The notes under the pieces were generated by a model that saw nothing but the letters and a program-made list of their open reading frames with translations, was not told where the DNA came from and made no database searches. A stretch of DNA of 64,000 bases from Bacillota bacterium (GTDB lineage Bacteria > Bacillota > Clostridia > Christensenellales > UMGS416): assembly GCA_023410875.1 (NCBI GenBank), contig JAEYPH010000021.1:124001-188000 (forward strand), read 5' to 3'. A program made the position numbers and the translations under genes. How positions within the stretch are numbered: the first letter of the stretch is position 1; each line of letters starts with the position of its first letter. This document shows positions 59,868-64,000 of the stretch, piece after piece.

Positions 59868-60899
59868 ATGAAATATCCACAACTTTTACACAAAGGCGAT
59901 ACCATTGGTATCTGCGCGCCTTCCAGCGGCGTATTGGGCGATGCGTTGGCGCCGCGCCTGGACAATGCGATTCGCAACATCAAAGCTTTGGGTTATCAAG
60001 TTGTGGAAACGGCGTCGGTGCGGAGCAATTCAAAATGTGTCAGCGCTGATGGTGCAACCCGGGCCGCAGAGTTTATGAGCCTGTATGAAGACCCCAATGT
60101 GGCTGCTATCCTGCCGCCGTGGGGCGGTGAATTCCTGATGGACATGCTGCCGCTCCTGGATTTTGACCGGTTGGCTGCTTTACCCGCGAAATGGGTTTGC
60201 GGATATTCGGATATTACCACATTGACTTTCCCGCTGACGCTGGTCAGTAATATCGCTACAATACATGGTTCCAATCTGATGAATATGGGGTTTGCCCGTA
60301 TCCATGATTCCGATTTACGGGTATTTGACGTCATGTCCAATCTCACGACAGAACAGAAAAGTTGGGACACCTGGGGCGGTTGTACCGACTGGTATGATAT
60401 TACGAAGGACGCGTATAGACTCGATCGTCCATCTTCCTGGAAGTCATTGCAGGGAGATGTGCGTGTTGCTTTCAGCGGTCGGATGATCGGCGGCTGTATG
60501 GATACCCTGTGCAAACTGGCAGGTACCCGCTTCGCTCCGGTTGACGTGTTTATAAACACCTATAGGCAGGACGGCATTGTATGGACGCTGGAAAGCTGTG
60601 AGATGTCGGCGCCGGAAATTTATCGGACATTTTGGCAGATGCGCGAGAGCGGATGGTTTCAATCCTGCACCGGGATCATAATCGGCCGTCCGGATGGATA
60701 TGAGGATAAACGCGACTTCACGTTGATCGACGCGATAAAGCAAGGGCTGGGAGGTTTGAGTGTGCCGATCCTCTACGACGCGGACATCGGGCATCTCCCG
60801 CCGCAAATGCAGATTGTCAATGGTTCGATTGGTCAAGTGGAGTTTGCCGATGGCAAGGCAACGATCCGGCAGACTGTCGAAGCTCTGCCAGCTTTTTGA
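59868..60899 (+). CDS. S66-family LD-carboxypeptidase (LdcA/MccF-like)
   Basis: The 343-residue protein has the S66 start GDTIGICAPSSGVLG, the nucleophile Ser region VCGYSDITTL near residue 115, and a late acidic and His region (IIIGRPDGYEDKRDF, PILYDADIGHLPPQM). The family cleaves the terminal D-Ala of tetrapeptides in peptidoglycan recycling or disarms microcin-like peptides; which applies cannot be told. GCGGAGG precedes the ATG. It is convergent with the next gene. Confidence 0.92.
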   Translation: MKYPQLLHKGDTIGICAPSSGVLGDALAPRLDNAIRNIKALGYQVVETASVRSNSKCVSADGATRAAEFMSLYEDPNVAAILPPWGGEFLMDMLPLLDFDRLAALPAKWVCGYSDITTLTFPLTLVSNIATIHGSNLMNMGFARIHDSDLRVFDVMSNLTTEQKSWDTWGGCTDWYDITKDAYRLDRPSSWKSLQGDVRVAFSGRMIGGCMDTLCKLAGTRFAPVDVFINTYRQDGIVWTLESCEMSAPEIYRTFWQMRESGWFQSCTGIIIGRPDGYEDKRDFTLIDAIKQGLGGLSVPILYDADIGHLPPQMQIVNGSIGQVEFADGKATIRQTVEALPAF

Positions 60900-60928
60900 G
60901 CCGGCTCTCACCAACCGCTGAAGAGATA

Positions 60929-62413
60929 TCAGCGAGAGCCTTCGCGCTTTATCATCCGGACGGCGACATAGGATACGCCCGGCAGGTCAACCCGAAACGT
61001 CCCGCGGTAGACGTTGGGCAGCGCCTGGATGGTCATGTTCCACGTATCGATGATATCTACCTGGTAGCAGTCCGGCTCCGGCAGTGTGAAAATGCGAAAC
61101 GATGGCTGGCTGAACCCGAAGTAAAACAGGTAGTATTCCTTCTCGCGGCCGGCGCAGGGCAAATCCCAGCCGGCCATTCCAAAGCTGATCGGGTTCAGGC
61201 CTTCTTTCGGGCCGTCATCAAGAATACGTTTTAGGAACCCGATTCGGGCAGGAGACTGCCCATACAAGGCGCCTTCTTTGGACCACCACAGGATATCTTC
61301 CGGATGCATGTAGGTTTCGCCGTGCCCCACATACCCGCCCCGTACGGCGCCTTCCCAGAACCTGCGCACCAGCTCCAGGGCCGGCAGATTCCCCCACCCA
61401 TGGTTGATGTTCCCCTCATATCCGCATTCGTCAATGACGACAGGTTTACCGTACTGATTGCGCCATTCGTCCGTGTATTCGGCTGTTCTATAAACATCCT
61501 GCCGCTGAACGCTGCAATGGGTAATCCAGGGCTTGGAATGGTCATAGAACGCAAAACAGTTGTGAATGGACCGAAGATGGCCATAAGGATCGCTTTCGAT
61601 GATGATTCCGGCGAACCGCTCCCAATCCTCCATCGTCTTTGATTTGGTAATCATATCCATCAGGTCATACTCATTGGCCAGAGACCACCATACATTGCGA
61701 TACGCCGACAGCCTGGATGCGATGTAGTGAAGATAGCGATCATCAGCCTGTGGACCCATCTTGGCAAAGCCCCATTTATCATAGGGGTGGAACAATATGA
61801 TGTCTGCCTCGACGCCAATCTCCCCCAGGCTCTGAATGCACTGCTCCAAATGTCGAAAAAAAGCTCCGTTGAACCTCGTAAAATCCCATTCGCCGAGTTC
61901 ATTTCGTGCATACGGAAACAGCTCCGGCTCATTTTTGTTATAATCATAGTGCTTTGGGAACACACACATCCGGATTTTATTGAACGGAGACTTCTGCAGC
62001 GTCTCCAGCGTTTGCGCCCGCAGCTTTTCGTCCTGATGAATCCAAGCGTAGCATGTCGTGCCGATCGGCGCATACCGGGCGCCGTCCTCATATGCGAAGT
62101 GCCACTGGTTGGCCACTCGTACCGGGCCATGGTTGTTCTGTCGGGGTTCTGTGCACTCCAACGTGCCCGACAGATCTCCCGTCAAAGCAACGTTGCTGGT
62201 GACGCGATAGTGCCAAAGCCCTTCCACGCGGGGCATGAACCGCACCACATAGATGCCGTCCCCGTCATAAAACCCATTGGTCATAACGGTGCTGTTCCCC
62301 TGGGTGAACTCCGCCTGTATCCGCACATCCAAAAAGGGATTCCCATAGGCCGGTCCTTGGAGCGTCAGCTCCCAAACGCACCACTTTTCCACCGTTGTCA
62401 GCATGGGTTCCAT
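60929..62413 (-). CDS. DUF5060/DUF4038 glycoside hydrolase-like protein
   Basis: The 494-residue protein has an N-terminal beta-sandwich DUF5060 domain (~5-85, VEKWCVWELTLQGPAYGNPF), a TIM barrel of DUF4038/GH type (~105-410) with NVWWSLANEYDLM (probable acid/base Glu) and PVVIDECGYEGN (probable nucleophile Glu), and a DUF5605-like C-terminal sandwich. Both glutamates sit at the strand ends expected. It probably acts on oligosaccharides in the cytoplasm; no signal peptide. The start is the ATG at 62411-62413; an alternative ATG lies 9 nt later. Confidence 0.85.
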   Translation of the reverse strand: MEPMLTTVEKWCVWELTLQGPAYGNPFLDVRIQAEFTQGNSTVMTNGFYDGDGIYVVRFMPRVEGLWHYRVTSNVALTGDLSGTLECTEPRQNNHGPVRVANQWHFAYEDGARYAPIGTTCYAWIHQDEKLRAQTLETLQKSPFNKIRMCVFPKHYDYNKNEPELFPYARNELGEWDFTRFNGAFFRHLEQCIQSLGEIGVEADIILFHPYDKWGFAKMGPQADDRYLHYIASRLSAYRNVWWSLANEYDLMDMITKSKTMEDWERFAGIIIESDPYGHLRSIHNCFAFYDHSKPWITHCSVQRQDVYRTAEYTDEWRNQYGKPVVIDECGYEGNINHGWGNLPALELVRRFWEGAVRGGYVGHGETYMHPEDILWWSKEGALYGQSPARIGFLKRILDDGPKEGLNPISFGMAGWDLPCAGREKEYYLFYFGFSQPSFRIFTLPEPDCYQVDIIDTWNMTIQALPNVYRGTFRVDLPGVSYVAVRMIKREGSR

Positions 62414-62508
62414 CCCCTTCCGCTCCTCCAGAACATCGATCCTGTAAACATATTACTCTATTTCATTTCTCTCAGCAATGAGGAGTGTCTGCCGTGCGCT
62501 GGGCCGCG

Positions 62509-63282
62509 TCAAAGGCCAGCGTGCTGCGCTCGCACTCGTCCTCGTTCATGGTGACTTGCCAGCAGCACGGGCTGCCCTTCATGCACGCCGAAGGGCTGAG
62601 CGTCCACGAAGTCCAGCGGCACCACGACTTGCCCGTCGAAGCGCCCCAGCGCCGATTGCTTGTGGCTGCTCTCGCTGCGGATGCACAGGAACTCGTGCAG
62701 CGTCAGCGGCGCTTCCTGGCGATTGCCATCCGCGTTTATTTTATAGAGGTCCGCCGGCTTGATCCTGCCCTTGCGGAAGAACTCGTTGAGCTTTTTCTCC
62801 GATGTGAACACCTCGTCTCGGCCGCGGTACTGCCCCTGGGGCTCGGCCACCTGCTCGGTTCTGAAGTCCTGCACCGGCACGCCAAGAATGTCGCCCTTGA
62901 TGCGCTCGTAGGTGTCGCGGGTGACGAGGATCGCGTTGTCGCCCGGCTGCTGCAGGCCCCGGCAAACCTTGAGGATGCGGTTGTCGGCGGAGGACGCGTT
63001 CCAGCTGTCCGGTAGCTGCACGGCGGTGTGGTTGAGCTCGATGCGCAGCCGTCCGCCGCCGGGCAGCGCCACGCCGTCGGTCAGCCGGCCCTGGCCGCGC
63101 AGGTCATCCAGCACCCGTGCCGTGTGGCGGGCATTGGCTCCCAGCTCCGAGGGCTCCTTCTTGAAGCGGTCCAGTTCCTCCAGCACAACCTCGGGCAGCA
63201 CCACGTCGTTGTCCTCAAAGGAGAACAGCGCGTTGGGAGCTTGCAGCAGCACATTGGTATCCAGCAAGTATGTCTTTTTCAA
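62509..63282 (-). CDS. PIN-domain protein, PhoH-type lacking its ATPase
   Basis: The 257-residue protein has a PIN nuclease-like domain: YLLDTNVLLQAP (first Asp), EELDRFK (Glu/Asp cluster) and DNAILVTRDTYERI with SADNRIL. This matches the N-terminal half of PIN-PhoH (YlaK-like) proteins, including the linker and PFGVH junction. The expected Walker A PhoH ATPase domain is absent; the protein instead ends ~27 residues after FGVH with an unrelated tail. TTG start with GGGAG about 10 nt upstream. It may be truncated or a stand-alone PIN derivative. Confidence 0.75.
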   Translation of the reverse strand: MKKTYLLDTNVLLQAPNALFSFEDNDVVLPEVVLEELDRFKKEPSELGANARHTARVLDDLRGQGRLTDGVALPGGGRLRIELNHTAVQLPDSWNASSADNRILKVCRGLQQPGDNAILVTRDTYERIKGDILGVPVQDFRTEQVAEPQGQYRGRDEVFTSEKKLNEFFRKGRIKPADLYKINADGNRQEAPLTLHEFLCIRSESSHKQSALGRFDGQVVVPLDFVDAQPFGVHEGQPVLLASHHERGRVRAQHAGL

Positions 63283-63325
63283 GTTTCAATCTCCCGCGTA
63301 TGTCGGTTTTGTTGGTCAGTAAGGA

Positions 63326-64000
63326 TCAGAATGCTCCGGAGTCCATCAATCGTTCCATCGTGTGGGCGGGGCACAGGTAATCCCCCACGGCGGGGCTGTT
63401 GTTCTCATACAGGCCGTGGTGGTCACTGCCGCCGGTCAGCAACAGGCCGTAGCAATGGGCATATTCGGCAATCTGCGTGCGGTCATACACGCTATTGGCA
63501 TGGTGGTACAGCTCCAACCCTTGCAGCCCGGCCAGCACCAACCCGCGGATGCTGCCGAAGTTGCCCTGCTGGCCCGGGTGAGCCAACATAGCCACGCCGC
63601 CGGCACAGCGGACGGCGGCAATGGCGTCCTGGGCGTCCAGGTATTCGATGTCGAAGGCGCACGGGCCTTCGCCCTTGAACAGGCTGCGGAAGGTGTCGCC
63701 GCCAATGCTCTGAGCAAAACCCCGCTCCACCATCACATGCATGATGTGCTGCTTATAGATGACGCCGGAACCCTTGGCGGCGATGGCGTCCACATCCAGG
63801 TTATAGCCCAGGCGGCGCAGCGTGTCGATCTGGCGGAGGCTGTTTTCGTGGCGGCGGCGCAGCAGCGGCTGCCCCAGCGCTTCGATGGGCTCCATGTCGC
63901 CCATGCCGTAGCCCAGAATGTGGGCGCGCACACCTCTTGTATAGTCGTAGGCGGAGAACTCCACGCCCGCTATGGCCGTGACGCCATACTTTGCTCCCAA
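63326..64000 (-). CDS. PHP-domain phosphatase (5' partial)
   Basis: The visible ~224 residues run off the window edge (frame continues beyond 64000), so the N-terminal HxH motif is outside. GVEFSAYDY (metal Glu), MLAHPGQQG (His) and GGSDHHG (Asp-His) match the PHP-type RNase AM/YciV phosphatases that act on 3',5'-bisphosphates and short RNA. It is in the same direction as the PIN protein, separated by 43 nt. Confidence 0.85.
   Translation of the reverse strand: MGAKYGVTAIAGVEFSAYDYTRGVRAHILGYGMGDMEPIEALGQPLLRRRHENSLRQIDTLRRLGYNLDVDAIAAKGSGVIYKQHIMHVMVERGFAQSIGGDTFRSLFKGEGPCAFDIEYLDAQDAIAAVRCAGGVAMLAHPGQQGNFGSIRGLVLAGLQGLELYHHANSVYDRTQIAEYAHCYGLLLTGGSDHHGLYENNSPAVGDYLCPAHTMERLMDSGAF

Noticed and set aside
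1..64000. tRNA or rRNA genes
   Set aside because: No cloverleaf with a GTTCRA-type T-arm or rRNA core segment was recognised on either strand.

Overview
The window reads as a high-GC member of the Bacillota, most probably a spore-former-related Clostridia lineage. The signs are a DUF1540 protein, a LytS-type 5TMR kinase, sequences matching the Spo0A box (TGTCGAA), two GEMM-I cyclic-di-GMP riboswitches, a SAM-I riboswitch in front of metK, RecD2 and ComF, Gram-positive sortase and lipoprotein features, and several TTG starts preceded by strong Shine-Dalgarno sequences. I cannot name the genus from sequence alone.

Layout. 1-7.1 kb: a partial GGDEF/HD-GYP protein, a PHP phosphoesterase, a small DUF1540 protein, dnaE, and a membrane-anchored CARDB-like protein. 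7.2-16.2 kb: a signalling cluster with a soluble multi-PAS histidine kinase, a very large poly-HAMP chemoreceptor with two cysteine-motif PAS domains, and a LytS-like kinase next to a response regulator/HD-GYP phosphodiesterase. 16.3-29.8 kb: a lone ABC ATPase, a methyltransferase, a glycosidase-like protein, a CBS protein, thrB and a PfkB kinase, a non-coding stretch full of DnaA-box-like sites and foldable RNA, comF-recD2, a second glycosidase-like protein, a riboswitch-controlled secreted protein, and a cupin/HD-GYP protein. 29.8-39 kb: two paralogous TPR membrane proteins, metK, an XRE-cupin regulator with potABCD, and a GFO/IDH/MocA oxidoreductase. 39-51 kb: a cell-surface locus with a class D-like sortase, a BTAD (SARP-type) regulator, a small unknown protein and a 2954-residue repeat adhesin. 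51.1-52.8 kb: an AT-rich islet with two near-identical DUF2019-like genes around an apparently frameshifted gene. 53-64 kb: a second riboswitch-controlled secreted protein (CAP domain), a GH43, a serpin lipoprotein, a lipoprotein, an AraC regulator, PhzF, an LD-carboxypeptidase, a DUF5060/DUF4038 glycosidase, a PIN protein that looks like PhoH without its ATPase, and a partial PHP phosphatase.

How it fits together. Cyclic-di-GMP is the clearest common thread: one GGDEF+HD-GYP protein, two further HD-GYP proteins, and two GEMM-I riboswitches ahead of secreted proteins. A second theme is surface and carbohydrate biology (sortase, giant adhesin, four glycosidase-like proteins).

The most unusual signal is in the intergenic DNA. 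A ~200-bp foldable element occurs three times (23.3, 41.2 and 57.0 kb). The copies differ in sequence but keep the same hairpins through paired base changes, and each lies just downstream of a stop codon. A second, smaller two-hairpin element occurs twice (23.0 and 33.1 kb). I know of no named family matching either.
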